From Heliocybe sulcata (Eukaryota; Basidiomycota; Agaricomycetes; Gloeophyllales; Gloeophyllaceae): 64,000 nucleotides of DNA. Under the pieces are notes generated by a model, which was given only the letters and a program-made list of their open reading frames with translations, was not told the DNA's origin and searched no databases. Positions 21,442-33,178 of this stretch are shown piece by piece. Location of the stretch: the NCBI GenBank assembly GCA_004369045.1, contig ML213510.1:1088004-1152003 (forward strand), given 5' to 3'. The translations under genes were made by a program, and so were the position numbers. The stretch's first letter is position 1. Every line of letters starts with the position of its first letter.

Positions 21442-23002
21442 TCATGAAGTAGTATCAAGATCCAGGGACGTGTTGGAGACCAGGCAGCGAGTACCAGTAT
21501 CTACGTAAGATGGAGCAGACAGTTTTGAAACAGCAGCTCGTGGGGTGATCAGTAGCAGATATTTGAGTCCTGAGAGTTGCCCGTGCTCGCCCATGAGATC
21601 GCGGCCGACATTGAGAAATTGTGCACTTTTGGAGAGGTATTTCGCCGGGAGGATCCGGAATAAATAGGCAGCATGATAGTCGGCTATAAGATGATTGCAT
21701 ATATGCGCATACAGTCAGCTTGCACGAGCATAATATAACGCCAATGACGACAGCCACATACCGGAGGCAAGAGTATAGACCGTCGACCCAGTAGAAGACT
21801 TATAAACGCAGCCACGGACGAGACCTCGAGAATGGAGAATTTCGGCGAGGAACAAGATATCAGCCTATAATTGTTGGTTCAGATCTGTGATCAGTCCCGT
21901 TCAATCCCGCATGAACCGGAGCGCCCCAAGAAATAGTCCGAAGAGATCGTCTCCGCTGAGTAATAATAGCATTAACCAGTGCCTCGTTAGCGCGGATAGT
22001 CTTAGGAGAGTCGAGCTCAAAGACGGGTCTTTCCTGTCCATCGTAATCAGGGTCCGGAACGAAAGAGCCCAAGTCGCCTTCTGAGAGGAGAATGCCGAGG
22101 AAAAGATGTTCCAAGCAGACAAGTGGTTCCAACGCTGTAGCAAAGGACTCCTATCGCGGCCGTCAGGATATGTAACATAGTATGGTTTAAGATTTTACCC
22201 CTAGCGCAGCGAAGGAACCATATAGACGCGGCACCGGCGCATATATGATGCAACTTGCAGACTCTTCAAAGCAATCTAGGCAGCAGCTGTACTCCAAGCG
22301 TTCGGCGCAGCTTAGCTCCAGGACTTTAAGATTCGGAGAGACGCTAGAAATCAACCGAAGAGTAGCAGCGTCGATGCGAGACAGAGCGGTCAGCTTCAAC
22401 ACCGTGATGCGCCTTGTTATAGGGGATAGGATGTGCTTCAGCGTCTGGTACTGCTTGTTCTGGCCGATGAGCTGGCAGTCGATAATGACGGACTCAAGGT
22501 TCTGGAAGCGAGCGACGTTCGTAGGTTTTGGGAGGAGTGTAAAAGAGGTACATAAGAGCTGGCTGATTATATGCGTGCATATATGCGCATACGTTCAGCC
22601 CTTGTGCGGAATTTCACAGATCGACAGACGCCCGCGACATACCGGACCCAAGAGTATAAGCCGTTAACGGAGCAGAGATTTGTAAATGTAGCCACGGAAG
22701 AAACCTTAAGGATGGAGAACCACTGTCGCAGGGCGACTTGCCGGAATTGATAACTTGCCAAAGAAAAAGATGCGATTGTTGAGAACGACCGAGGCGAGAC
22801 ATTGACCAGAACCAAGGAGATGATATGATCAAGCAGTTCTGCAGGAAGGGCACATTTCTTCCGGACCTGAGACTTGTTAGTGTCAAGATCGCCTTTGTCG
22901 GTGGCGGAGGGGACTTACAGCATGCAGGACACGCGATGGATTGCCTTTCGACCCGGATCTCCTAAGCGACGACTGTTGACGAAGAACAGTTGAGTAGGGC
23001 AT
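21442..23002 (-). CDS. F-box/leucine-rich-type protein with internally duplicated exon piece
   Basis: Start 23002 (MPYSTVLRQQSSLRRSG) splices into VRKKCALPAELLDHIISLVL and FSLASYQFRQVALRQWF, a basidiomycete F-box. Exon 3 (RQLLCTSFTLLPKPTNVARF) carries leucine-rich-type text: FQNLESVIIDCQLIGQNKQY, LSRIDAATLRLISSVSPNLK, VLELSCAERLEY. Then come PLVCLEHLFLGILLSEGDLG and NAIITQRRRSLRTISWGAP. The last pieces read ADILFLAEILHSRGLVRGC and DYHAAYLFRILPAKYLSKSA, stop at 21442. The penultimate exon and its intron are a diverged copy of the exon 2 end and its intron, read in another frame. F-box proteins usually bring targets to SCF ubiquitin ligases. Exon joins near the end are my best fit, not certain. 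Confidence 0.6.
21690..21845. repeat. Direct duplicate (downstream copy) of F-box exon/intron segment
   Basis: About 155 bases match 22570-22721. Roughly three quarters of the 78-base exon part agree by eye, the GTATGT donor is kept, and a 17-base intron string (21696-21712) is identical to 22576-22592. A one-base length difference in the exon part changes frame. Confidence 0.75.
22570..22721. repeat. Direct duplicate (upstream copy) of F-box exon/intron segment
   Basis: Partner of 21690-21845. In this copy the sequence codes FSILKVSSVATFTNL and NGLYSWVR at the end of F-box exon 2, then the intron. Confidence 0.75.
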
Positions 23003-23362
23003 TGAATCTAGATGTCAGTGCCAGAGCTTGAACGTATTCGGAGAGGAAAGAGGAGAAGGTGCAGGCCAGAGGGCCGAGGCAACGCCAGAATCCGAGATCA
23101 CGTGCCTGACTTCGTAGCGGCCTCACAGCCGCTGCGGCGGAAATAACACCTAATGAATCGCAGTCAACAGCACAGACAACACGCTATAGCATTGACACAG
23201 CGCAGAGGATAACAAGTACACGCCAGCTCAGGCAGATGGGGGTGGAATGGAAATGTAATGAGGGTGGTGCGCTGCAAGATGGCAAGAGTCCGAGGAAGAC
23301 AATGCTAGGACAACCGACGAGCCCAAAGGAATGATACAAGGGAGCACATATAGAGATGAAGA

Positions 23363-23910
23363 TCATAGCCGGGTAACCGCTTTCGAGTCCAATGGCATGC
23401 CTTAGGACGGACAGTCAGTCCAATTCGCGCCACAGTATCACTGACCACCAACCTGACGGGTCGATGCCATTCCGAGCAAGGATCTGATTTTGCCGAATCA
23501 ACCTCGCCTGGTCGAAACTATACATCCCAATTGTCATGAGATCATCCCAAGACAAAGAGCGGCACAAAACTCACTTTACGCGTTCCCGCCGCATGATCTC
23601 CATCACCTCCTGCGTCCCACGCTCATCCAGACCCGCCCGCGAGTCGCCGTCCCGGATGTTCGCCTCAATGTCGAACGCGGAAGAGGACAGCCCAGCGCCC
23701 ACTTGCTCCGAGAACGTCGACAGCGGTGTGTAGTCGTGCAAAGCGGGGAACATGGACTTCACCCGTGCCGGCACATGGGGAAGGAGCTTGGCGCGGTAGC
23801 GGAACCCGACTTCATTCCAAGCAATGAGTGGAAGTTGCAAACGCACAAAGAAGGCACTCACGCATGACCAGCAGTGCAAGAAAGGCTACAAGGGAAAAGT
23901 AGAAGAGCAT
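23363..23910 (-). CDS. DUF2015 family small membrane-anchored protein
   Basis: Four exons. Start 23910 gives MLFYFSLVAFLALLVML, a single N-terminal hydrophobic anchor, then GFRYRAKLLPHVPARVKSMF. The body reads YTPLSTFSEQVGAGLSSSAF, DIEANIRDGDSRAGLDERG and EVMEIMRRERVNFDQARLI, and ends ARNGIDPSGMPLDSKAVTRL. All these blocks are typical of the fungal DUF2015 family, whose function is not known. Length (about 125 residues) is right for the family. The exon joins are clean: ATGC|GTGAGT to AAG|TCGGG, and the last join restores GMPLDSK. Confidence 0.9.
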
Positions 23911-24202
23911 CGTGAGTTGATATTTGTATGATTTACGCGGGCGTCAGGAACGATGGAAGCTTCGGCGTTGCCGTGGCTCTGAGAGATGTGACCGCTGCCG
24001 TGACTAAGGCACATGACACTCAGCTGTATAATAGAACGAGAAAATCTATTCGCTACACAGACTCGAAGTAATGCAGTAATGCTACAAATCGAAAAGATGG
24101 CAAGAAAAGAGAATAGTCGTGTCCTTGGTCTACAATACGCTGCGTGCAGATAGTCAGTATAATATGCAGGACCGATCACTCTCAGTGTGGCAGTGCCCAG
24201 CC

Positions 24203-26528
24203 TTAACGACTCCGGCCTCGGACTACAAGGCCACCGTCAAAGCTGGAGACATTCCAGCCGTCTTCCTCCAAAGCAGCGCGCACTGCAGGACCTAGCACGC
24301 CAACTCGGTTTGCAGAGTGGTTTCCTCGCCCCGTAATAACGTGCAACGGTTTAGCTGAATGAGATTCATTTCAGCCTAGCATTATAAATCTCAAGGCAAA
24401 AGCCGTACCTGGACTGGGGGCTTCAGTACGCAGGATGTCCTTGACAATGACGACGGCCTCGGTGATTGTCGTGCCATGGAGATCGAGTGTCTTCTTATCC
24501 ATACTGCGAGCTCTTGACACTCGGTCAGTCCCGTCATCGTACCGCGTCATCTTAAGTGCAACCTACCGCTTCTCCTCAATCATGCTCTTCGCGGCATCAA
24601 GCGCAGCAGCCCTCTCCATCTCGCGATACTCCCTGGCCTAAGAGATGTCAGCGTCCCGGTATGTCCCTAAATGGCAGGTGTCTCACTCGTTCGGCGAAAT
24701 AGAATGCAACCTCTCCACCCCGCGTCTTCGCACTCCCGCTCTGCCAATATCTCGACGCCTCCCGTAATGCCTCATTCCTCTTCATCCTAAACTCCTCCGT
24801 CCTCGCCACCTTCCTTAGGTCCCGTGGCTTCAGCTCACCGACATCACCTTTCCCGCCTTTACCCAAGCCGTTGCCGCCCCCCTTAATCTTCGCATTGTTA
24901 TACGCTGGGATATATGGCGCGAGCGGGTGCGGCCCTGTCACCTTACGTTGAGGAACCTGATGCCATGCATTCTGCTGCGACGCGGCGGGCGGCCTACGTT
25001 TGGCCTTGCCAGTAGTAGGAGCAGACATCTTCATGTCCGTCAGGGGCGAGCTCTGGACGACGGGTGAAGTAGGGAGAGACGACCACCCATCGCTAACGGT
25101 AGGCGAGTTGGGTGCCGGTGAGTGGTAGATGCCCAATTCAAGATAACCGTCACCATCAAGATCACGCAGAAGCCATATGATGTCCAGCGCAGTATCTGAC
25201 TGGCCGTGCGTCGCCCGAAGCGCGAGCTCGGCGTCAGTCATGACTTGTTTACGTGCCGAGGCGTCGAGCTGAGCGTATGTAGGCGACGAGGTAAGAATCT
25301 CGAATAAACTGAAGAGCGATTGCGTTTCTGATGGAGACAGCTCTGAATTGGTGGAGCCGCCTGCTAGAGAGGCTAGGGCTGCACGCAGGGCTTCGGAAGG
25401 TGAAGAATACTCCGGTTTGTGGAAGATGGATTGGAAGTAGGATGCGGGTTTGGGGAGTAGGGTTGCGAGATAGGATGATAGTGACGAGACTTGCGTCCAA
25501 GGATCGGGTGCACCTCGGTGCATCGGAGAGCTGTTCGTCCGAGTAGGCGAAGGACGGACGTGCTGTTGCTGGCGGACATCGGTGATAGCGATCTTACGCG
25601 CCTTGGGTTTTGATATCTTAGGCACAGACGGACCTGCATGTCCCTTCTTCTTGTTACTTGGTACTGTTTCCCATGCGTCTTCGACGACCTCTTCATCCGA
25701 TAGCCCGTCCAGGCCGCGTTCTTCCAGATCATGCAGATACTCTTGGGTGAGAAGCTCGTGGACCACTGACTCCATATCCACGTTCTCATCGTCCTCACAT
25801 GTCTGCAACGCGCGCCGCAGGACGGCTGCGTCGGCTTGCGGGAACGCCGCCTGGAGGAAACTGAGGGGAGAGCTGAGCGACACGTCGGATGGCGAGAGAG
25901 AGGTGTCCGAGCTATTAGTATGACCCTGAGACAAGTCATCCGTCAAGACGCTGGATTCATCCGTACTGAACGAATGAGGGGAAATGTGGAAGTCGGCTAG
26001 TTTGTCGGATAAATTCTCTTCATCTTTCTCGACCTGCTTGGCGAGCTCAGACAAAATCTTGCGTAGATCGTAGAGCTGCTCTGCTGACACAGAGGGCCGC
26101 GATTGTGAAGCTGCCTCTGCCTCGGATTCGTTCACGAGAGCAGCAATCAAAGACGTGTCTAGCGGGGGACAGAATTCTTTCTTTGCGGCCTTCAATGCTT
26201 TGTCGATATTGATGAATTGGATCGCACCTGCAGTTGGTCTTGCAACGATTGTGTTGGTGGCATGATAGTATGTGGAATGCGTACAGCCGCTTGACTCAGG
26301 TGCTTTGGAACTAGGAGGTTTGGTGTGGCGGAATGACGGTGGTGATCTGTTTACAAATCGGTTGTAAGCAGTGCAGACTACCAAACCGGGTATGTTTGTC
26401 AAGTTATCCGTTAACTTCTGTCGTTCTTTCACCACTTCGGGGATAGCATATACGAAGGCTGGCCGTTGCCGGACAGTCAGAGACAATGGACTCAGAGGAT
26501 GAATACGAAGAGTATGTAGGTTATGCAA
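24203..26528 (-). CDS. CUE-DUF1771-Smr domain protein (Cue2/N4BP2-like endonuclease candidate)
   Basis: A long exon (to 24690 or so) is followed by short ones. In order: an N-terminal KALKAAKKEFCPPLDTSL block, a CUE-like helix set (PLSFLQAAFPQADAAVLRR, MESVVHELLTQEYLHDLEE), a disordered linker, DUF1771 (LRKVARTEEFRMKRNEALRE, WQSGSAKTRGGEVAFYFAER), then the Smr domain with LDLHGTTITEAVVIVKDIL and HVITGRGNHSANRVGVL, ending GLVVRGRSR at 24203. Yeast Cue2 with the same layout cuts mRNA at collided ribosomes in no-go decay. The LDLHG and TGRG motifs are intact. The start is unsure: the in-frame Met at 26528 overlaps the first exon of the divergent KAT14-like gene, and there may be an upstream spliced exon instead. 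Confidence 0.8.
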
Positions 26529-28013
26529 TTCCTTGCATCCGAGACCGTCTCTCTAAACGCATCCTCTAGAAACCATCACGTCCCAAGAGACGCAGGCTCA
26601 ATACCTTGCAGAACAGCGGAGGGTCCCTAGAAGGCGATAGTCCCAACGCGGGCTATATTTACCTGGCGCCACTGTACGAAGCGGCCCAAAATGCCTCGGA
26701 AACGCCTTTCGAGGTCACGATAAACGAAATACTCCCCGAGCTCATTCAAGCTCGAGATGACTTCTTGAAACAGCAAGTTCAAACCGATCAATATGTATGT
26801 ACTATCTATGGCAATGGACAGCTTGCTAACATTGATAGTGATAGGGGCACTCTACTCGACCTATGACACAGTCCGAGAGAACAACGCTAATCAATGAACT
26901 CCAGACCAAGTCAGAGGCAGGGGTCCCTTTGACGTTTCTGGAGGCAATGATCCTGCGCAAACTGGAAGTTTCTCGCGTAAGCTAAAGATTTCATGGATCG
27001 TCTTTCTCCATACGTCTAAACAGCTCCTAGGAGAAAAGGTTGCGCCATATCCCAGAGCCAGACGTGGACGCTCTCTTACGGACGGAGACCGTTACGCCGC
27101 TACCGACACCGCGCAAGGTTGCTCCTGTCAAACCTGACGTTCTTGATGGCCTATACGCAATAAGAACGACCCCTTACGAGCACTCTTTTTCATCGCGACT
27201 CCTCGGAGCGCCCGCAGGTCCGACGCCGGGGCTCGTCGCCGTAGACTGGGACAGTTGTTCCCCATGGATGAGTCTTATGGACGACATCAGAGAACATTAC
27301 TCCTTTGCACAGCAAGTGTCTCTTCAGATTGGTCGGCTGGTCCACGTAACTCATCTGATTCGGTAGCCCCGAGCGAGAGCAAGCAGATCCGGTCCGAGCG
27401 CCTATTGAATATGTTTCATTGCAGCCATTTCACCTTGATCAAGTCCATGATTTGCTAGCACGTACATTTTGGTCGGGTATCGACGGTGAGCCCTCTCCAT
27501 ATATCAACCAGTAAAGGCGCTGACATATGTTCTAGTGAGGGACTCCTTGCATTACTCGCCGGAGAAATGCACAATCATCGCGATGTATAAGAAACTAGTG
27601 GTTGGAGCGGCTCTTCTCAGCTCTCCCCAAGAAACCTACATCACGTATCTCGCTGTACGTACAGGATGGGAGAATTCACAGATTGCGACGTGAGCTCCGC
27701 GTAGGCAGATTTTCGAATCCATTCACTTGTCTCACCGCTTGAACCCCGCAGGAACATGCTGTACCATTTGACTAGCCTCAACCCAAACAAAGACATATCA
27801 TTGCACGTCTCAGTGAACAACCCCGCTATGGTAAGATAGTAAACAACAAATTAAATAACAGAGTCCATATATCTAACGGAAATTTTCGGATAGCTTCTAT
27901 ACAACAGATTCGGCTTCAAAGCAGAGGAATTCATTGCAGGCTTCTACGATGCGTATCTTGACCCGCAAACCCGCACATCGAAGAACGCGTTCCGGCTGCG
28001 CCTGCGGAGATGA
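26486..28013 (+). CDS. KAT14/CSRP2BP-like GNAT acetyltransferase
   Basis: About eight short exons. A likely start at 26486 gives MDSEDEYEE; the join to the next exon (KRRRLNTLQNSGGS) is unsure in phase. Middle exons have YLAPLYEAAQNASETPFEV, ARDDFLKQQVQTDQYGH, TFLEAMILRKLEVSREKRLR. The C-terminal half is a GNAT fold: VHDLLARTFWSGID, VRDSLHYSPEKCTIIAMYKK, VVGAALLSSPQETYITYLAV, WENSQIATNMLYHLTSLN, LHVSVNNPAMLLYNRFGFK and NAFRLRLRR at the end. These blocks follow human CSRP2BP (KAT14, an ATAC histone acetyltransferase subunit) closely. The usual RxxGIA of the acetyl-CoA loop reads ENSQIAT, so loop residues differ. The stop lies 6 bases from that of the convergent sirtuin. Confidence 0.85.
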
Positions 28014-28019
28014 TCATCA

Positions 28020-30588
28020 TCATTCCAATCTGGGCTTCTTGGCCTCCCGGGGCTCGTCCTCATCCGGCGCCTCGGACGATACGGTGGATTCCTCTGAGCC
28101 TGGTGATCCAGCGAGCTGGGCCTCCAAGTCGGCGACCCATTGCCCGCCTTCCGCGCCGTCGAAGAGCCAGACGTGACTAGAAACATAATCGGAGTGCTGA
28201 GGACTAGCAGCGATCAAAATGCTGTGGAACATACCTATCACAAACTCGTCTGGGCTCTTGGGGCTCTGGACTCGTTTCTGTAGATGGACGTTTCCTCAAG
28301 TTCGCTCGCAGCGGCTCGAGTTGACGTGGAGCTGGCAATGCCCAGTTCAGTTTGGCGCACAAATGGTGGATTATGTCGTCAGCGTTGCCAAGCAATATGA
28401 TCTTCAGGATCGAGGAGATTAAGCTGCTCGATATCGGAGCGTCTGCGGGGCACTTACATCGGGGTTGATATGCCTTATTGGTGTCTTGTTGATGAGGATC
28501 TGTATATACATGTCATGATGACAAACAAACATCCGCAGAGGAACATAGGGTCCTCACTTGCGGTATAGAATGCGGTAGATATGCTAAACGGTCTCTTCAG
28601 TCGCGACGAAGAGAACTATCGGCGGGGCTCACTTATGGTCTCTGACACTGGAGCGACCTGGAGTGATGTTCCCATGATGATAAGGAGGTCGACCTTATCC
28701 CTGTCTTCCATCAGCGCACGGTCATAGGCGTCGTTCAGTTTCTCGCCGAAGAATGTGATATCGGGCTACCCAAGGGGAGGTCCAGAGAGGCTCAGATAGA
28801 TGCATACACCCGTGCATGAAGAGACGCCGGCCGCTTACCTTCATGACGCCAGGCGGGTAGTCCTTTTCTTCAGGGCTATCCGACTCGTCGCTATCCCAAT
28901 TTGACCCTGATTTTCGACCCTTCTTCTTGCCATTCTTCTTTGCGACAGGCTTGGGACTTGGCACGGCCGTGTTGCAAGCTTTGCACAGCGGAACACGGCG
29001 CTGCAGGATGTCTTGTTCGATCTCTATTCCGGGTACCTTCACCTTACAGTTGAGGCACGATGCCGTAGCAAAGGATCCGTGGCACTGTAACACATTCTGG
29101 ACACCTGCTAGTGTTTCAAGGGTGTCAATGTTTTGAGTATAGTTCTGACGACCCTTGTAAATTAATAGACCGGTGCGTAGGAGCGAGAAGGCTTACGCGA
29201 AGCAGCTGCGGACGTCGATGAGTCGTGATTGTTGTATACACTAAGAAGACAGTCCTACCTTCCCCTTGTCTTCGATCAGCTTAATAAAACGGTGACATGG
29301 AGATGGCGTGAAATTGGACGGATATATCTGACTATGAAGCATCAACCAGTGCGGCGTCTACGGCATAGAACGATAGGACAAACCTGGCAAATGAGCTACA
29401 GGGCCGAGTTAGAGAGATGAATGTGGGGAAACAGCGAGGTTCCTCACTAGAACACTGGGCAGGCAGATGACTATGCATTGCAAGATCGGGAGCAGAGCTT
29501 CTAAAGACTTACCTGTAGGGTTCTCACGAAAATACTCCATATCAAACCTATGGGCATGTGTCAGCTTCAAAGGCATTGCATGAATCCTGGCCCGACGTGC
29601 ATTTGTTGCGGATCGTCCAGATTATACTCATTCTTCTCTTTCAACTGAGCATACAACCCATTGCGAGAACGGAAATCAGGAATGCCGCAGGATACGCCTG
29701 AAGGTATCATTAATCTCGCACGGTAGAAAGGGAAAGGTGGCTTACTTATGCCAGCCCCTGTCAGGATGACAATGCGCTGGGATTTCTGGATCAGCTCTAC
29801 GGCATCGTCTATCGTATTGTAACCAGTCAGCTTTTCTCGCGTTCTAAGTCTACAGAAACTCGATTAGCATCCTACAGTAAGCGCCTAGAAGATGCACGAA
29901 CTCTTGCGACAATACTACCTTGAGGAAATATAGGAGAGTGGTGGGTCGTTTGTTCCGTAACTCTTTGCACTGCTACAATCTCAGCTACATCATGCTGGTG
30001 GAGCGATCACAGTTGGTTACCAAACTTATCCCGAAGGCGTAGATTAGGTAGGGTATGGAGGCGCCTCTTTCGATGACATATTCCATAATGAACGCGGTCA
30101 TTCCTGCAAGGGTCGCGTGGTGTCCGCATGGAATGGTATTAAGCGAAGGAGTTGAGCTGGTATTATTGAAACTTGCCATGTTCTTTGAGATAACGTTTCA
30201 TCTGCCGAATCTCTTGCCTCGGCCACGCTTCCTCAGCTTCCAAAATAGACGGGTCAGCTCTTGAAACTCCAAGACCACTCGATCCATTATTACCTTCCTC
30301 AGCGAATTGCGCAAGGTCAGCGAGCTCCATGTCATTAACTTCGTCCTCTTGCACATTGGCCGCGTCCGCATCAGCTTCTCCTAGGTGGGAAGCTTCTCCA
30401 GGGCTTGTTGGGAAACCATCCAGTATGTCTTCCACGGTTTTGGGATCTATTCCGACATCTTCGGCTGCTTGCAGGAAAGCTTGAACCTGGTATGCGTATA
30501 TATCACTGATGCGCTGTGGTCTCAGTGCTTCTTCACTATTCTGCGTGCGATTGTCAGTCCCACGGTATGCTGACGGGCCAAGATCCAT
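28020..30588 (-). CDS. Class I sirtuin, NAD-dependent protein deacetylase (Sir2/Hst1/SIRT1 type)
   Basis: Some ten exons. The in-frame Met at 30588 ([18 protein letters not shown]) is taken as start; weaker coding pieces up to about 30860 might add an N-terminus. After an acidic region come [11 protein letters not shown] and [19 protein letters not shown], the region before the core. The core has [41 protein letters not shown], the catalytic His in [12 protein letters not shown], a zinc site made of CLNC and CKAC with a lysine/serine-rich loop inserted after it, [18 protein letters not shown], and [14 protein letters not shown]. The C-terminal tail is acidic and ends EAKKPRLE. Such enzymes deacetylate histones for silencing. 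All catalytic residues are present. The neighbour facing it is an acetyltransferase. Confidence 0.92.
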
Positions 30589-30937
30589 AAGCAGGCGCTG
30601 AAGGTGTTGGTTCGTGATGCACTGAGATGCAAAGGACCATGATCCGCACTAAACAATCTTAGTTACCATTTCGGGAAAGAGATCCCACGCCACTGTTGTA
30701 TTAGAATGACCGTGACATCGCCGCGCTCCTCGTCTGCTACGACAACTGCGATACTAAGGCCGGTGTCTCCTGCTTTTACCCCCATCGGAGCCACAGTACT
30801 CTCTGCGATGTCCTATGCAAGTAGCTGGGCTTGATTCTATATCTGGGTCTACCTTACGGTGAAGAGCACTTAATTTTACGAGGGCGTCATCACGCTCCCC
30901 CCACGACTGGCTCGGAAAGAAACGTCAAAAACGCGCA
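30589..30937. other. Gap upstream of sirtuin and of the MELT-motif gene
   Basis: The leftward strand holds short open pieces (LGPSAYRG preceded by [32 protein letters not shown] near 30720-30800) that may be 5' exons of the sirtuin. No start codon is secure. The rest is presumably a shared promoter for the plus-strand gene at 30938. Confidence 0.35.
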
Positions 30938-33178
30938 ATGCCTTCCATAGCCTCGAGGAAGCCTGTCACTACTTACTCTCGCCGCAAGATGCGCAGTACG
31001 CAGTCGGATGTGCGCGATGACGGTTCCAATGATTGTCCGTCTGCGCGTGGGGACCCTGGAGATGATGACATATCGTTCTCAGAAATGGTCCGTAGAATGA
31101 AGAAGCGCTCCAGGGATGTAACGCGTGCCGAGGATGAAATTGAAGGTTTCAGCAGTAAAAAGTCAAAACAGAAGTTCGACAATGTAAATCACCAGCCGTG
31201 CCAGCAAGACCTTCTGGCGAATGTCGTGCAAAGCAGAGATTACGAATATGAAACTCCTTTCCAATCACCTTCTCGCTCTGCTCCATCTATGCAGTCCTCG
31301 TCGCCGAGACGAGCGAAGTCACCGGATAAGCTGTCTCCGGTACCCAAGACGCGTAGCATACATCGCATGAGATCCAGGAATCTGAAAGAAAATACTGGCA
31401 TTTTCAGGCCCCCGAGCTCCCTTGGACTGGCTTCACCGTTCAGTAGTCGCCCCCCATCTCTCGCGGGTTCTCCGACGCGTCCTGCCGGCACCGCGAAAGG
31501 AGTTACAAAACCTAAAGCCAAGAAGACGCCCTTCCTCACGAAAGCTAGGACGATGTCGAATACTATGACTCGTCCTCAGAACACTGATAGTATTTTCAGT
31601 AGCTCTGTCTTCTCTGTTGGAGCTGTTTCTCGTGCTGCACCGCCTGTGAAGGAGAAGTCTTTATCTCACAGACGGGCCCCTTCTTTACCTTCCAACGCTC
31701 CCAACCCCTTGGATGGCTTGGACGCACAAGACTGGTCTATCCCTCCTAAGGCTGTCCTCAGGACGCAGAACCCGGATGCGGTGGCGTCGTTCGTGTACGA
31801 TGCGAGTACTCCTCTGCCAGAGCTTTTCAGCGGCTATGTAGTGGCCGCGTCCACTCCGGCTAGACGTCCTCTCGCGGACAAGGGTCCTGACCCCAACTTC
31901 CATTCCGACGAAGCGGCCCCTTTGGAGAACACTTCGATGCTGTATGGCATTCCTTTGACCAGGCCGATAACGCCAGAGTCTCCTGCAGTACTTAGCACAT
32001 ACCCAGGAGGAGGCTCTGCTCAGCAGTACAATGCACAGAGGGATCAACCAGTTGGCCGTGGGTCGAACGTACCTCAAAGATCACGTCGACGAACAATGGT
32101 TCATATCTCCAGCGACAGCATATTCTCTTCGTCACTCGATTTCACTGCTCAGGTTTCTCGTAGCTCCTTCGTCGATACCGACCGGACAAGGTCTTTACCT
32201 GGCTCCGCCGGCCGATCATCTGATGACATGTCAATCTCATCGTCTATGGAGTTGACCTCCCTCATAGGCACTACGCATACACACACTCGACGGGCTTCCG
32301 AGTCCTCTATGGATGTCACTGCTATGGTCAATACGATCCCTCACGGCCAGATTCCTTTAGATCCGTCTGCTCCTCATAGTCTGCGTTCCGCCTTTGCTAC
32401 TCCTGCCAATAGTCCTTCTCTTGCTAGTCTTGCTGCTACTACTGCTTCCGTTTCTGCTTCTGTTCCATCTTCTGGCGAGAATAATCTGGAGGTTGTGCCT
32501 AGCCCTGGGGGCGACGAATTGGGAGATCTGTTATCCGGGTTGGGCCTCGATGGTGAGTGCTCAGCTGCTTATTGTTGCCGCGGTCTCGTCTTCGTGTCCG
32601 TCTCAATATATCGCTTGGTGCTCCGTCGCATGTGAGTTCGGTGTTGACGCTGAGCCCTTGCAGAACCGAGTCGTGCTTCCAATACCGACAACGAGCAGGA
32701 GCTCATGGTAAATCAAGATGACAGCGGCCTCATGTCCAAGAACTCCGCAGATGGCGCAGCAAAGAGGCGCACTAGAGCAGGTACCATCCGTGCCTCAGAT
32801 TACGCTTGGAGCAGCGGCAAAGACAAAGCCCGGAGCCAAGGAAGGAACAGGGCTGGCACTATACGCGCGTCTGATTTCCAACAGGGGAAGGCTGGTTCGA
32901 CAGCGCCTCAACTAGGCGCGCCTCCGGCTGGCCGACCTCGAGGAAGGTCTCGTTCCGGGACTGTCTCTGCACCAAAGCCGAATTTTGCAAGGCCATCCGT
33001 CGGGCCTAAGGTGTCTCTAACCTCTCAAAATCAAGCCAGCAGACGTCCACCCCTTCCGACTATGAAAGTCAAGAATCATGAAGAGCCTCTCAGTCCGCAA
33101 AAGCCCGGCGAACCTGACGATGAACTGTTGCTCGTTCCAGGCGGTCAAAGCGGCCCAGAGTACGATACCGAAGGCTAG
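30938..33178 (+). CDS. Disordered protein with MELT-like motifs and RAGTIRASD repeats
   Basis: Two exons, 30938-32552 and 32664-33178, joined cleanly (GLDG|EPSRAS) into about 710 residues. The N-terminus reads MPSIASRKPVTTYSRRKMRS, then DDISFSEMVRRMKKRSRD. Most of the protein is Ser/Pro-rich and without a fold. Three motifs like the KNL1/Spc105 MELT element occur at residues about 400 (SSLDFTAQV), 437 (SSMELTSLI) and 458 (SSMDVTAMV). The C-terminal exon holds RTRAGTIRASDY and RNRAGTIRASDF repeats and a related RSRSGTVSAP. The coiled-coil and RWD parts of KNL1 are not seen. The protein is probably nuclear and heavily phosphorylated; function is not known to me. Confidence 0.65.

Noticed and set aside
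30938-33178. Calling this gene KNL1/Spc105
   Set aside because: MELT-like motifs alone are too short, and the coiled-coil and RWD end of KNL1 is missing.
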